From the NCBI GenBank assembly GCA_963921825.1, contig OY997589.1, positions 14,715,735 to 14,779,734 on the forward strand: a stretch of DNA of 64,000 nucleotides, in the 5' to 3' direction. The notes under the pieces are model-generated. The model made no database searches and was not told the DNA's origin. It was given only the letters and a program-made list of their open reading frames with translations. The stretch is from Erodium maritimum (Eukaryota; Streptophyta; Magnoliopsida; Geraniales; Geraniaceae). The position numbers were made by a program, and so were the translations under genes. Positions 12,614 through 23,948 of the stretch are shown piece by piece; positions within the stretch are counted from its first letter, which is position 1, and the number at the start of each line of letters is the position of its first letter.

Positions 12614-13222
12614 GGCGAATCCTGCAGAAAAAGCGACGAAAACGGTGAGAATCGTTCGGAAATCAGCGAAAACAGTGAGGATACGGATCGAGTTAGCGCC
12701 GCGAGGAGCGGGGGAGTTGCTACCTGTTAGGGTTTTAGAGAGAGAGAAGAAGAAGGAGAAGAGAGCGAAATAGGGAGCAGAAATGAAAAAAGAGTCAGAA
12801 AATTGGTGAGTGTGTTCAATAAGATGGGGGCATTTTGGGGATAACACAATAAAATTGAATCGCGAACGAATTCAAGTCAGGGTTTAGGCGGGATTTCAAA
12901 ACAAATGAAAATATCTTTTTCGTTACGTCATCGATCCAAGTGCTTCCCCATGATTGGCTATTACTCGGTTTCTGTTTCTCTCTCCTCGGACTGAACTCAG
13001 CTTCCCAGCTGACTCCAACGGTAGAGTGAGCAGATGAGTGCCACGTGTTGTGTAAGAATCGAAATTCAGGCGGTGGAGCAGGAGGCTGTTCGGACTTGTT
13101 GAGTAAATATAGGACGGTGCTTTTATGTCAGTGGTACAGTTGCTATTACTGATCAGGGGTATATTGGTAATTTGGGGAACTGGAGCCTAGAACTTAAATC
13201 TCCCCATTTATGTCGGTCGAAT
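12614..13222. other. HMGB promoter and 5' UTR region
   Basis: The 5' leader and promoter of the HMGB gene (minus strand) should lie here. AACCCTA occurs at about 12724-12731 on the minus strand, a telo-box-like motif common in leaders of plant growth genes. I see no other gene. Confidence 0.4.
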
Positions 13223-13230
13223 ATTAATAC

Positions 13231-14528
13231 GGGGGGTGAGCATCGGCCGGTGGCCGGCACCGACGACCTCAATCCTCACCGGAACCGGGATCTTCGGTGG
13301 TCCAAATTACACCACCGGCGTTGGAACCGAAAACCGACGACTGTACCAAAAACCAAGCGGTTAAAACCGCGGCCGGTGACGGTTTTTAACCGTTTACACC
13401 GGCCCACTTAGCCTTTGATTGGGCCCAACTTTTTGAGCCTGATTACCGATTTTATCAATATATTTTTATGTTAATTTAATTTTATTTCCATTTTTAACCC
13501 ATATCAATACTTAATTCATTATCACCGATGCATTGATGAAGTCTGTTGCATAAATTGCTTGGGTTCAATTCATATATGAAGCAAAATATAAGTAGAAAAA
13601 AAATCCAACAACAAAATTTACATTTACAATAAAAGACAATAATAACACCCTACAAGAAAAAGGAAAACTTAACAGATCTAAAAAAAAATCTTGGTTATGA
13701 GAACACACAAAACTCATAAATCTCAGTTTAACTTGTATCACCAATACAAAATTAAACAATATTAAAATTCTAGATCTCATAAATATAAAATAAAAACAAA
13801 AGTACATATCTAATTTAACAGGAGATTAGAGAATCTAAGAAAAGAGGCGGGAAGAAATCAAAGCAAAAAGACATGGAATACAAAAGTCGAAAGAGATAAT
13901 AGCACAGAAAATAGATCCGAAAATAAATTAAAACATTACAAAATAGTTACACAATGAACAAGACGAAAATACAGAAGAAGAGAAGAACATTCAACCAAAC
14001 TTGTCACTCAGTAAACAAAAAAATAGAAAGAGAGAGGAGAATGGAGCAAGAGAAATGGACTACTCATTCAGAAGTTGGAGAAAGTTCTGAGGATACGGTG
14101 TTACGTGTAAAATTTATATAGAAGGAAGTTGAATGAATGGTTGAGATTAAAAACCTAATATGGATGGTTAAGATGCAAATATTGGTTTGATGGAATGAAT
14201 TTACCAGATGGGCCTACTACGATTAATAACAAAAGTTCAGCCCATTTAAACAAAGCCCTAACCTTAGTTATCATCTTCTGCGTCTAATATACTGAAACGC
14301 AACACAGTCGCAGGTGGGGTAACGTGAGGTTGACAATGAGCAGTTTCGGTGCCGGTTTTAACCGTTAACCGGCGGTTTTCGAAGCTCGTAACCGACCACC
14401 GATCAAATAGGCTTCGGTTTTCCCTTTTATTCACCGACGCTGCCCGTCGGTTACTCGATGACGGTGATAACGGTGCCGGCTGGTTTCGGCCGGTTTTACG
14501 GGTGCTGGTGAAGTTTTGCTCACCCCTA
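13231..14528. mobile_element. Non-autonomous hAT-like element with ACCGG/AACCG subterminal repeats
   Basis: Ends are GGGGGGTGAGCA at left and TAGGGGTGAGCA (reverse complement) at right, 10 of 12 identical. They are flanked by ATTAATAC (13223-13230) and ATAAATAC (14529-14536), a 7-of-8 match to an 8-bp hAT-style duplication. The first and last ~200 bp are dense in CCGG, AACCG and CGGTT motifs in both orientations, such as might bind transposase. The middle 900 bp is AT-rich and has no transposase. The superfamily is inferred from the TSD length and the ends. Confidence 0.7.
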
Positions 14529-14655
14529 ATAAATACAGTTTCTTTTATGTCGGTCGGACATGAATATCATCAGGCATAACATTTTACAGCATTTTTTAAA
14601 AACATCTCCGATCATAACACCAAATATTGATGATGATTAAGTTTTTTAAGGTTGA

Positions 14656-15497
14656 CAATTTATTATTACAAACAGAAAACCCTAGGGGTTGCGCTCTCTG
14701 CGCAGCCTCCTCCCCTCCCACCCACTCCCTCCCTTCTTCATCATAGAATCTCTTGAAGCTCCTACCTCAAAGCGCTCTTATACCCTAACCATCAGGGTCC
14801 ACTATACCCTAACCACTAGGGTCTACTCTACCCATTTATGGGTGTTACTTTTTTGTTTTTGTCTCTTTTTTGCAGCCGGTCTACCCCTACAGGTCGTCGC
14901 CTATCGTTCAATCCGTTCCACGGTCTCTCCCTCGTCTCGCGCTACCGTTCCTGCATCGCCGGACCGGCCTCGCCCTCGAGCCAGTAGCCACCGTGGCCCC
15001 CTGCCGTTCTCTGGAATACGGGCTCCACGCGTCGTCTTCCATTTGCAGCGGCCTACCGCCCCAGGGTCACCCCTCGCCGGCATGGGCCTGCTCCCTAGAT
15101 GGATCTGGGACCCGGGAGGAGGGACGGTAGGTTGGGGCCTTTTTCACCGGCACCCGAATTCGAGAATCTCAACCCCGAACAAGTTTTTGCAGCAGGGAGG
15201 TCTCGGAGAATCTGCACTAAAGACTAATTCTCTAGTAGGTTTCACTGTTTTAGATCGAATAATCGTTTGGCTCAATAAGTTTAGGACTTTGGCATATTAT
15301 TTTTTTGTAACGTTGGATCGAGGAACTCTTGTGTTTGGATCTGCGAATCAAAGCAGACTATATGTATGGAACCATGTGCGCCCGATGGGCTACGGGCCTA
15401 CGGCTGATTGGGACAAAAGCTGGTATCCGGGACTGTTAAGTCCCTCCTTGTAAGCACGATTTTATCGTAATACTACTTCTTTCCCGTTTCAAAAAAA
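14656..15497 (+). mobile_element. Retroposed LINE-like insertion without ORF2
   Basis: An 842-bp insertion ends in poly(A) (15491-15499) and is flanked by a perfect 17-bp duplication, AAGTTTTTTAAGGTTGA, at 14639-14655 and 15498-15514. It therefore arrived by target-primed reverse transcription. It begins with a pyrimidine-rich leader (AACCCTAGGGG near 14679). It holds one 254-aa open frame (14689-15453) that I do not recognise. The GGGACCCGGGAGGAGGGA region (15106-15124) resembles one near 44050, suggesting a shared leader family. No endonuclease or reverse transcriptase is present. Confidence 0.8.
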
Positions 15498-15514
15498 AAG
15501 TTTTTTAAGGTTGA

Positions 15515-16170
15515 AGAACCACGGGTCTCACTCTTAATAAGGGTTAGTACATTTTTGTGTTGTTAATAAAGGTGAATTTGTAAAATCATGTTGATCCTGA
15601 TTTTTTATTGTATGTCTTATCAGAAAATTATTATCTAATCTCAAAAAATAACAAAATCTATTTGAGATACCTGTTTTAGATGGAAAAAAATCATGGGTAA
15701 TGTACGTGGCCTTTTATTTTTATTTTAAATACATGACCTACCATTTTCTTTCTTATAAAACCTTTCTTTTTTCATAAATTCCCAATGAACTACGTATCCC
15801 TCTTCTTCCCTTTTACATTCACGTCTCCTCGTCCTCTTTCCATCGTTGCCCCGCCTCCTTCCCTCTAAGTCCTTTGTTCAGTGTTGTCACAAGATCAAGA
15901 AACAACGCTCCCTCGCCTCTTTCATCTCTTTCTCTAAAACCTTCATGCCTTCTCTCTCAGGCTTTCATCAATCTCTTTCTCTCAAAAGCCTCACGCCTCT
16001 CTTTTCAGGGGATGGCAGTGTGTGGGGTGTGGGTCGTATTTTGTGATACTCGTATCCTACTCGATTTTCATATCCAATACTCGTATCATATCCATATCCG
16101 ATCAATATCTTATCCGATCTCAACTCGTTCGGATCGGATAATACTTTACCTGACTCGCTCATATGACATG
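15515..16170. other. Intergenic, transposon-derived debris
   Basis: No gene seen. Between 16040 and 16165, runs of TCGTATCCTACTCGATTTT and ATCCGATC pyrimidine-purine words look like the degenerate terminal parts of small plant hAT elements. This is weak evidence. Confidence 0.3.
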
Positions 16171-16176
16171 CAAAGT

Positions 16177-16272
16177 AGAAGAAGAAGAAGAAGAAGAAGA
16201 AGAAGAAGAAGAAGAAGAAGAAGAAGAAGAAGAAGAAGAAGAAGAAGAAGAAGAAGAAGAAGAAGAAGAAGG
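16177..16272. repeat. (GAA)n microsatellite
   Basis: About 32 uninterrupted AGA/GAA units form a 96-bp all-purine strand. No gene covers it. Confidence 0.95.
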
Positions 16273-17517
16273 TTGTTCTTGTAAACTCTTACCATTTAGG
16301 CATGAAAAATAAGAAGTTTTCGTAGTTTTAGGTATACGTCCTCATGCTTTTATCAAATGAAAATACGATGATGAGACAGATCATGAATCAGTTGGAAGTC
16401 GTCATTCTTTTAACTACACGTACATTGATAAACAAACAAGATAAAAGAAAAAAAATCAATCCAAAAAATACAAACAGATTGATAAAAGAGAAAACTTGAC
16501 ATGCATTGTTGTGTGCCTAAGGGTTGGGCAAAAGTGTATCCGTCACGCCCCGAATTCGGCATGACCGAACCCGGAACGCGAACGGTGAAACAGTAAAACG
16601 ATTTTCAAAATTTTAATAAACCTTTTTAAAGTTACCACTTACGTTAATCAAAAACAATATTTTTTACAGCGGAAAATACGTTCAAAACAATGAACAGCAC
16701 GAGCTACAAGGTACGTCGCTAACTACCCAAAGACCCGGACTTCCGCTCCCAGCTCTTCAAGCTTCGAGGGTTCTCCTAGTCCGCCTCACGACCAGTACCT
16801 ATAGGAAAAGCAGCAGGGGGTGAGCACTTCGCTCACCGCCACGGATACCGGATTGACCACGGCATACCCACAGAAATGCCGGGAACACCGGCAACAACAA
16901 CAACCCCGGGGACTACTACCCCAAAAACACAATTTAGACTGACGGTCACGCAATACAACTATTAAAAACTTCTCAACCATCTCAAAACCTGGGCACATAA
17001 TGTAGACCCCAAATCAGAGACCGAACAACCATTCCATTAGTCACACCGACAGGGTAAAGCACAACCCTCACACGATCCTATATGCATTTACTTGTAACTT
17101 TCCGCAACCAAACCAGTATTCGCTACTCGTCCCTACCTCAGAGGCCTGCGGGAAAAGTAGTAAAGGGGATGAGCGTTCCGCTCACCTCCACGGATACTCG
17201 TTCGATTATGGCATATTAGTAAAGCATCAACAACTTACCAATCTAAACAGGACAAACAACTACCTCAAAACCTGATACCAAACCGTCACAACTGCTCACG
17301 ATATCAATACCTCAAATACTCGCTCACGTAAGGGAAACCTCGAATGGGGATTATATTCTCAACTAAGCAAAACACTATTGTTCACCATATCAACACCCCA
17401 ATTACCCGATCACGTAGGGGAAACCTCAAAACGGGGATCATGTTCTCAACTAAGTAAATCACTATTGCTCACAACATCAATACCCCAACTACCCGATCAC
17501 ATAGGAGAAACCTCAAA

Positions 17518-17720
17518 CAACCCACTCACGTGAGGGAAACCTCAAACCACCCATTCACGTGAGGAAACCTCAAACAACCTGTTCACGTGAGGGAAACCTC
17601 AAACCACCCGTTCACGTGAGGGAAACCTCAAACAACCCGCTCACATGAGGGAAACCTCAAACCACCCGTTCACATGAGGGAAACCTCGAACAACCCGTTC
17701 ACGTAGGGGAAACCTAGTTC
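17518..17720. repeat. 29-bp tandem repeat in the LTR
   Basis: Seven or so units of about 28-29 bp with consensus core CACGTGAGGGAAACCTCAAA. Diverged copies extend left to about 17320. The CACGTG core recurs at 17527 and 17556. Confidence 0.9.
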
Positions 17721-17959
17721 GTACTGCGCCGCAACGCATCAACCCTAACCCCTCTCCGTGGTGAGACCCTCACACAGAGGCGATGTATCACCACCGTAGG
17801 TTATTGATGAGTCTTGAACCCAAGACCTCACCCTTTAACACAGAACTTACGACCTTTGCAAACAAACACAAACGTGAACAAAGTCCTGCACTATCAACAA
17901 CAGCAACACACACAATGCACGCAAGATCACAAAGGATCAACACACATACTGCACAACCA

Positions 17960-18320
17960 CTAGCCTCAGCACTTTACCGATCGCGCGCCGGAAGGTACGA
18001 CACACCTCACGGGGACCACAGCCCTCGGCACTTTACCGATCGCGCATCGGAAGGTACGACACACCTCACGGGCATAAATCAAGGCTCAGCACTTTACCAA
18101 TCGCGCGCCGGAAGGTACAACACACCTCACGGGGACCACAACCCTTGGCACTTTACCGATCGCGCATCGGAAGGTACGACACACCTCACGGGCACAACTC
18201 AAGCCTCAGCACTTTACCAATCACGCGCCGGAAGGTACGACACACCTCACGGGGAACACAACCCTCGGCACTTTACCGGTCGCGCATCGGAAGGTACGAC
18301 ACACCTCTCGGGCACAGCTC
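17960..18320. repeat. 120-bp higher-order tandem repeat (2 x ~60 bp)
   Basis: ACTTTACC recurs at 17971, 18030, 18091, 18150, 18211 and 18270, so spacing alternates 59, 61, 59, 61, 59. The two half-units differ (ATCGCGCGCCGG against ATCGCGCATCGG), giving three copies of a 120-bp dimer. As 120 is divisible by three, a 199-aa frame stays open across it by chance. Confidence 0.9.
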
Positions 18321-18659
18321 ATCCAGGTATCACCAGAACAATCACAATCACAACCAAATATCACACAGTACTCCGCAAATAGCAAAATTAACATCACGAC
18401 TAACTACCACTCAGCAAGTCAGTCAACAACCATACAGGTTCAACAACCCACAGGCACTCATGGCCATATCGTGGCACCCTTTATCGATGGCAAGTCGACA
18501 GGCGGGCCAAACCTCCACGCCAATCACACAAATCATACGAAAGCTCAACAACCAGCGAAAATAACATAATGACTAGCTACCACTCAGCAAGTCAGTCAAC
18601 AACCATACAGGTTTAACACCCCACAGGCACTCATGGTCACACACAACCACAATCAGTTC

Positions 18660-18920
18660 ATTAACCCTACGACACCACCAAGTGCCACATGTATTTCTAT
18701 TGTTCGACAGGTTCACTCAACCTACGACACCACCAAGTGTCACATGCAATTCTATTATTCGACAGGTTCACTCAACCTACGACACCACCAAGTGTCACAT
18801 GCAGTTCTATTATTTGACAAGTTTACTTATCCTACGACACCAACAGTGTCACATGCATTTCTAATGTTCGACATGTTTACTTATCCTACGACACCAACAG
18901 TGTCACATGCATTTCTACTG
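18660..18920. repeat. 55-bp tandem repeat in the LTR
   Basis: Five units start at CCTACGACACC near 18665, 18721, 18776, 18831 and 18885 (spacing 54-56), each with GTGTCACATGCA and a TTCGACA segment. Confidence 0.9.
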
Positions 18921-20353
18921 ATAACTTTCCCTAGTCAAGGCCGATATCCGGCTACTTTTCCCTACCTCGTAACGCTTTCCAAACGTCCACGCTCAAGCTC
19001 CGGCGCGCTCGCGATCACTTGCCTAGCCTCTTCTTTCCGCGGTCGGCGGCACGATCTAACATGATCACAAGTTAGAACACTTTTTAAATGCGCAGGCAAA
19101 ACCGAATTTAATGAAATTGATGCCCAAACGCAACCTTGACAATGCCGATCACTCCCAAACTTCCCAATTACTCGACATTGTCAACAATGGGCCCGGAAAG
19201 GCCCGATTCGCCCGGCTCGGCGAATCTGCCCGGGATCGGAAAACGCCCTTCCGGGGCTTCGAAAATTCCCGTTTTCGTTTCCACGATCCTAAAATAATTC
19301 AAGTGTTCCAACGCAATCGACGGAACCAAATTCCGACGTCCGAGCGATTTAATTCGCGTTTAACATTTCTAAACCCGATTATTCCGATTTTCCCACTTTA
19401 ATTCCATAATTTTATACGAGTTTAAATTATCGACTCGGGGATCGTCCAAGACCACCCGAACTCGAAAAACCCGACACCCGAGCACGTGGGCCCCACCCGA
19501 AAACACCAGAAAACGCTCATTTTCTCCCCAAAACGTTCCTAATGACCTCTAAACCTCAACCGTTCATCATTTAATCAATTCTAAACGAACTCTTAGAAAT
19601 AAAACACGTCGAAATGAGTAAAAGTTGGGTTCTTACCGTAGGGAATGACGAAGGGATGACGATTTCGCAAGAACAAACACGATCCAATGGCCGGATCGTC
19701 GACAATCTCCAAAAAAAACCAACTTCTCTCCTTCCCTTTCTCTCTCTTCTTTCTCTCTCTTTTTTTCTGTTTTGCCGAGACTCCCTCTCCACCATACCTT
19801 TTATTTTGTTTAAACAAACCAAACCCAACCAAATGACTAAACTACCCTCACTTACCCTTTTGTCTTGGTTTTAAAGCCAAGGACAACATTGTCCTTTCAA
19901 CTCCAAACCACTACTATTTTGACAAGTGTCAATGGGTCCCATTGTTTAGAAAAATATCTTTGTAGATATTTTTCAGTCAGATTCGCGTAATTCGGCCGTC
20001 TCGGGCCCCGTGCGGGACCATTTTCCAAGAATTTATGAAATTTCGCGTGCTACAAGGAAACGGCCCAACTAAGATCGATGTAACGACGGCTAAGCTTTTT
20101 GGATCCAAATCGGGTCTCGAACGGACCAAAACGTCGCTCGGTTGACTTTTTCGGCAAAAAGTCAACTTTTCCCCAATTGGTCAAAAAGTTGCCCTGAGTC
20201 ACCCAGAACTCACCTTGGTCGATATCAGGGTCAACTTAAGTCCTATATGTCCCTCGGGGTCAATTTTAGGTTTATTTAGGTGTTTGTCCCAAAAATTTAA
20301 ATTTTTCCGTTTTTCCGCCGATTGACCGGCGTTGACCAGGAGCGGTCCTTACA

Positions 20354-20681
20354 TACCGTCTCTGTCCGTCCACGTCACCGAAAAACCCAAAACTGGTTTC
20401 ATCACCATCCGAGATAACTCATTTTCCCTCAAGCGTCCGATCTTTTGTTTTTGGGCTCTAAAGCCCACTCAACCACAAGAGGAATCTCAAGGCCTATTAG
20501 GTCTTATTGGCATAAAGAGAGCATAAGTTGATTTGTCTCAAACGAGGGGTTACGTTTACCAGAGATGAGAAAGAAACTCTAAGGTTGAAGGAGAAATCAA
20601 AAGCAAAAAGTGTAGTCTTCCATTTTTTTTTGAGTCCTTGTTATTGGAAATTAAGAGCCAGCATGTGGTCTTGTTTTTTAA
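20354..20681. other. Spacer between LTR-like repeat and MITE
   Basis: No coding sequence recognised. It may belong to the degraded copia-like element whose primer-binding site lies at 21621. Confidence 0.3.
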
Positions 20682-21015
20682 GAGCATCCACAATGGTCTG
20701 CCATGACTAGTGGTAGGAAACCATGGTAGGAGGTGCTTTTTGGTTTTCTCTCTCCTCCATAGCATGGTCTTATACCATGGCCTCTCCAATGGTACGCCAT
20801 GACTAGTGGTATGAAGCCATGGTTTGTAGTTGTTTTGGAGCAAAATAACATTTCTCTATCCTCTAAAATGCTCCTACCACGGCGTCGGGTCGTTGTAGGA
20901 TCCTGCAACGACGCTTTGCCACGCCACCCCTGCAACGATGCCCTACAACGACGAGTCATGGCAAAGCCGTGGCAGGCCCTGCAACGACCCCCCGCCACGA
21001 CCGTTGCAGGTGCTC
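20682..21015. mobile_element. Harbinger-type MITE with internal duplication
   Basis: Terminal inverted repeats are GAGCATCCACAATGGTC at left and GAGCACCTGCAACGGTC (reverse complement) at right, 13 of 17 identical. TAA flanks each end (20679-20681 and 21016-21018). The ends resemble the 8665-10551 Harbinger termini (GAGCATCCAC), so that transposase class is the likely mobiliser. The left subterminal segment CCATGACTAGTGGTA is repeated about 100 bp further in (20700 and 20806), as though an end had been duplicated. Confidence 0.85.
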
Positions 21016-21960
21016 TAAGTTTGGTGGTTTCATTTTCTTCAAGAGGGAGAACGTCCAAGAAGATTTATTTTATCCAAATATTTTTCTTCGAAAACAAGAC
21101 CATTTGTTTTTCTTGTGATGTTGTGAACCATGAGAGAAAAGGAAAAAGGCATGAAAGGACTAATTTCATTTCTTCTTTTTTGGTTGGGTACTTCTATGAA
21201 AACAAGATTTCAACAAATGTGATTTTTTTGAGCTAATTATGGACAACAAAAGATAGATTTATATTTATTCTTTTGTGGATTATCGATGTGTATTGAGAAA
21301 TAGGAAATTCGTAGATTGTAATTTCTCAGATTATTTTTCGGTTAATATAAAGAGTTTGTCGTTCTCCCGTGGAAATAGGCACATTGTTGAACCACGTAAA
21401 ATCTTGAGTTCTCTATTTATATTTTGTGCTTTAAATTATTGTTCTGTATTTATCCGTACATTGGGCATTTTACAATTATCAACTAAATTCTAGGATCGGT
21501 GGTTGGAAAATCAGGAGATTGGTGTTCGGTAGAAATTGAATCGCGTCGGTTCATTTCTACGAATCCATGGATTTTTTGGGGTGAGTCTTTTATTCGGTTT
21601 CTAGCACTAAGATTTACAAGTGGTATCAGAGCATTCTGGTTTTGCTAGTTGATTGGATATTGCTATTATTATTGTGTTTGTGAATATGTCTGAGAGAGGG
21701 TCCATATCTTGGGATGAGAGTTATGTGAATGTCCATCGATTTGATATTCTTCGATTTAATGGACGAAACAATTGTAAAGCTTGACAGATGGATTGTAAAG
21801 ACATTTTTGTTGTGTTGGGTGATAAACCATCATAGGGTGATCAACTTGAGAGGTGGAAAATATTCACCCCGGGAAATTTTAGATTTTTCGTGGTGTATAT
21901 TTTATTCGATTTTGCCAACTGATATTTACTACATGATCTAGGGGTTTATTTGCAATCGTT
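21016..21960 (+). mobile_element. Degraded Ty1/copia-like retrotransposon, LTR end plus gag remnant
   Basis: A perfect initiator-Met-tRNA primer-binding site, TGGTATCAGAGC, stands at 21621-21632 two bases after an LTR-like end (GATTTACA). An ATG at 21686 opens a short gag-like reading (MSERGSISWDESYVNV, then RFDILRFNG) that soon meets stops and frame changes. DQLERWKIFTPGNF is seen in another frame near 21840. No pol sequence was found before 22 kb. The LTR start is not clear because the MITE at 20682 may have inserted in it. Confidence 0.6.
21621..21632 (+). other. Primer-binding site for initiator Met tRNA
   Basis: TGGTATCAGAGC is complementary to the 3' end of plant initiator methionine tRNA and is the usual minus-strand primer site in copia elements. 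Confidence 0.85.
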
Positions 21961-22940
21961 CGATCATTCTCGAAAAGCACAAAGTCTCGATAACTCGAAA
22001 CGTCTTTTTTAGTTATCGCGCATTGAATGCATTGTCTGCCTCCTAACTCTTTCTCTCTTTTAGATAGAAACCATAGGGTTCACGTCTCTTCCGTTTTTCT
22101 CTCGATTCATTCATCTTCGTTTCTCTCTCTATAGCCTGGTTGAAATGCAAGCGTGACTGTCAAGCTCAACCTGGCTCATATCCTTTTCTCTTTTCCTTTA
22201 GACCGTACCATGACCCCACCTCCCGACATAATCGAGCTCCACCCTTCATTCCATTATCCCCCACTCACGATCCACATGTTGTCGCCGTCATGAATTTAAG
22301 TTGTTGTGACAATTCTCAATTTTGTATTGGAAAAACGTTTCTTAGCATTTAATGCGGAGGAGGTGTGGAACCAATAGGGCCGCGGAGAAGAGCATAAATG
22401 GTGGCCAAAGAAGAAAGGAAATAGGACAGAAACATATTTCACTTTCAGGTATACCTCCCTCTTTAATTTCTCTTTCATTTATCGTTTCAGATTTTATCAA
22501 TCTTCTGAGTTTTGACTTGAGAACATTTACAACAATTACCTTGCGGCCTCGTAGGATTCAGGTTTGAGAACCGGAGAAATGGGTCTATGGGCTTTAGGGC
22601 CAGTCACCAGCCGATGTCCAGCCCTAACGTGCCTCTTTATAATTGTGTGATATTATGGGCTTATAAATTATGATTTACGACTGCACAACTCCTTAATTGT
22701 AATTGATTTATTATTAAGTTTATTATTGACTTATTTATACTTATAATATATAAATATGTATATGTTACAAGATGAAGTCGGGTTCGGGACGGATAAGACC
22801 AAACTCGATTTTGATCAACCGATAATATTCTACCCGATTAATATCCTATCCTATCGAGTCGAGAACATCGGGTACCCATTATTTTGCCATACCTAGCCGC
22901 TGCCCCCGCCCCTTTGAGATATCCGTTACCTGCCGGCGAC
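21960..22940. other. Intergenic transposon debris
   Basis: No gene recognised. Around 22770-22905 the words GGGTTCGGGACGG, ATCGGGTACCCATTATTTTG and CCATACCTA look like the right end of a small hAT-type element, but I could not find its left partner. Confidence 0.35.
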
Positions 22941-23638
22941 GCCATGGTCTCCGGCCATGGACGTCGCCGGTAGGTCCTCTTGTTCTTCTGCTCCGTTTTC
23001 CCCCGGCTTCAACAAACCCCCCCTCCTCTCAGGGCGGGGCCGGCGCCATAATTTTGTGTTCAGGTGTCTGTGTCCGTCTCCGACTGACGTTGTTTTGGTG
23101 CCAACGGACTCGCAAGGTGGGTTTGAGCGGTGGTGGACAGCTCCGGCGACTCGTCATGCTGCAGATTCGTCCTGAACGGTTACCTTTAGCGGGGATCTGG
23201 AGCTCGCATTTTCTGTATTCCCCGGGTCAAGGTCCCTTGTCAGACGGTGGCGACTCTGATTCGGCTAGGTTTTTTTCCTTTCGCCTTTTTTTTTACAGTT
23301 TTTTAATAACTGCACTTGATGCAAATTGAGTGTGCACTAGTTGCACGGATTGTGTGCACTAATTGCACGTTTGGTGTGCACTTGTTGCACTGTTTGGTGT
23401 GCCCGTATGTGGCACAGTTTGATGTGCACGTTGTTGCACTTTTGACGTGCACGTGTTTGCACGTTCTAGGGCGTCCTATGTGCGTTCTAGTAGGGAGTTT
23501 CGGTAATATTATATTATAGGCTCGTTAGTTTGGAGTCTGTAATTTTATCGTTTGCTTGTGCGTTTTCATCAGATTATACGTATATCGCTTTGATTGATAT
23601 ATAAAATTGATGTCTCCCGCTTTTCGTCAAAAAAAAAA
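22940..23638 (+). mobile_element. Probable poly(A)-tailed retroposon fragment
   Basis: A GC-rich leader-like part (22940-23280) is followed by a minisatellite and a tail ending TCGTCAAAAAAAAAA (23624-23638). The layout resembles the ORF2-less LINE-like insertions elsewhere in the window. No matching target duplication was found, so the left edge is a guess. Confidence 0.45.
23331..23475. repeat. GTGCAC-rich minisatellite
   Basis: Six or seven units of about 22-26 bp, each with TGTGCAC followed six or so bases later by TTGCAC (for example 23331, 23353 and 23375). Confidence 0.75.
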
Positions 23639-23948
23639 TCGGAACTTGGTATAATTGGAATTCTCATTCCTAATTTCTACATGGCCGAAAAACATGTCAT
23701 ATTGGGCCTTTCCAGCCCACGCATCGAAGGGTGCTACCCGGATTCGAAAATGTGTCGCGGGTTCGGGCTATGTGTTTGTTCTCTATTTTTACAGAACAAC
23801 AGCCAATCCTTCCTTCAGCTTCAGCGCTTCCCAACCCTAGCTCCGGTTCCTCCTTTTCTCTCCCCACCATTTGCTGCCAATATCCCGATTACTTGTCCCT
23901 GTTATTGTGAATTTCAAGTTTCCGCTCAAGTATTGAAGCTTCGCATCC

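Larger units (their letters stand above)
16541..20353. mobile_element. Long LTR-like repeat, diverged member of the TGTCACGCCCC family
   Basis: The left end CGTCACGCCCC resembles the TGTCACGCCCC start of the three LTRs near 59 kb. The right end CGGTCCTTACA resembles their GGGTCTTACA end. Inner blocks match too: two hairpins, TGAGCACTTCGCTCA (16821-16835) and TGAGCGTTCCGCTCA (17170-17184); TTTTCCCTACCTCG (18956-18969); and a 3' block with GGCTAAGCTTTTTGG and CGGTTGACTTTTTCGG (20090-20160). There are no gag-pol ORFs, so it is probably a solo LTR or an LTR-like non-coding element. At 3.8 kb it is long, because three separate tandem arrays sit inside it. I did not find a clear 5-bp duplication. 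Confidence 0.65.

Noticed and set aside
15874-16284. 136-aa frame ending in a long poly-Arg stretch
   Set aside because: The tail is the GAA microsatellite; the rest resembles no protein.
17783-18382. 199-aa open frame with repeated peptides
   Set aside because: It is a by-product of the 120-bp tandem repeat, whose length is a multiple of three, inside a non-coding LTR.
17518-18920. CRISPR-like appearance of regularly spaced repeats
   Set aside because: The units are directly tandem without unique spacers, the genome is a plant, and no cas genes exist.
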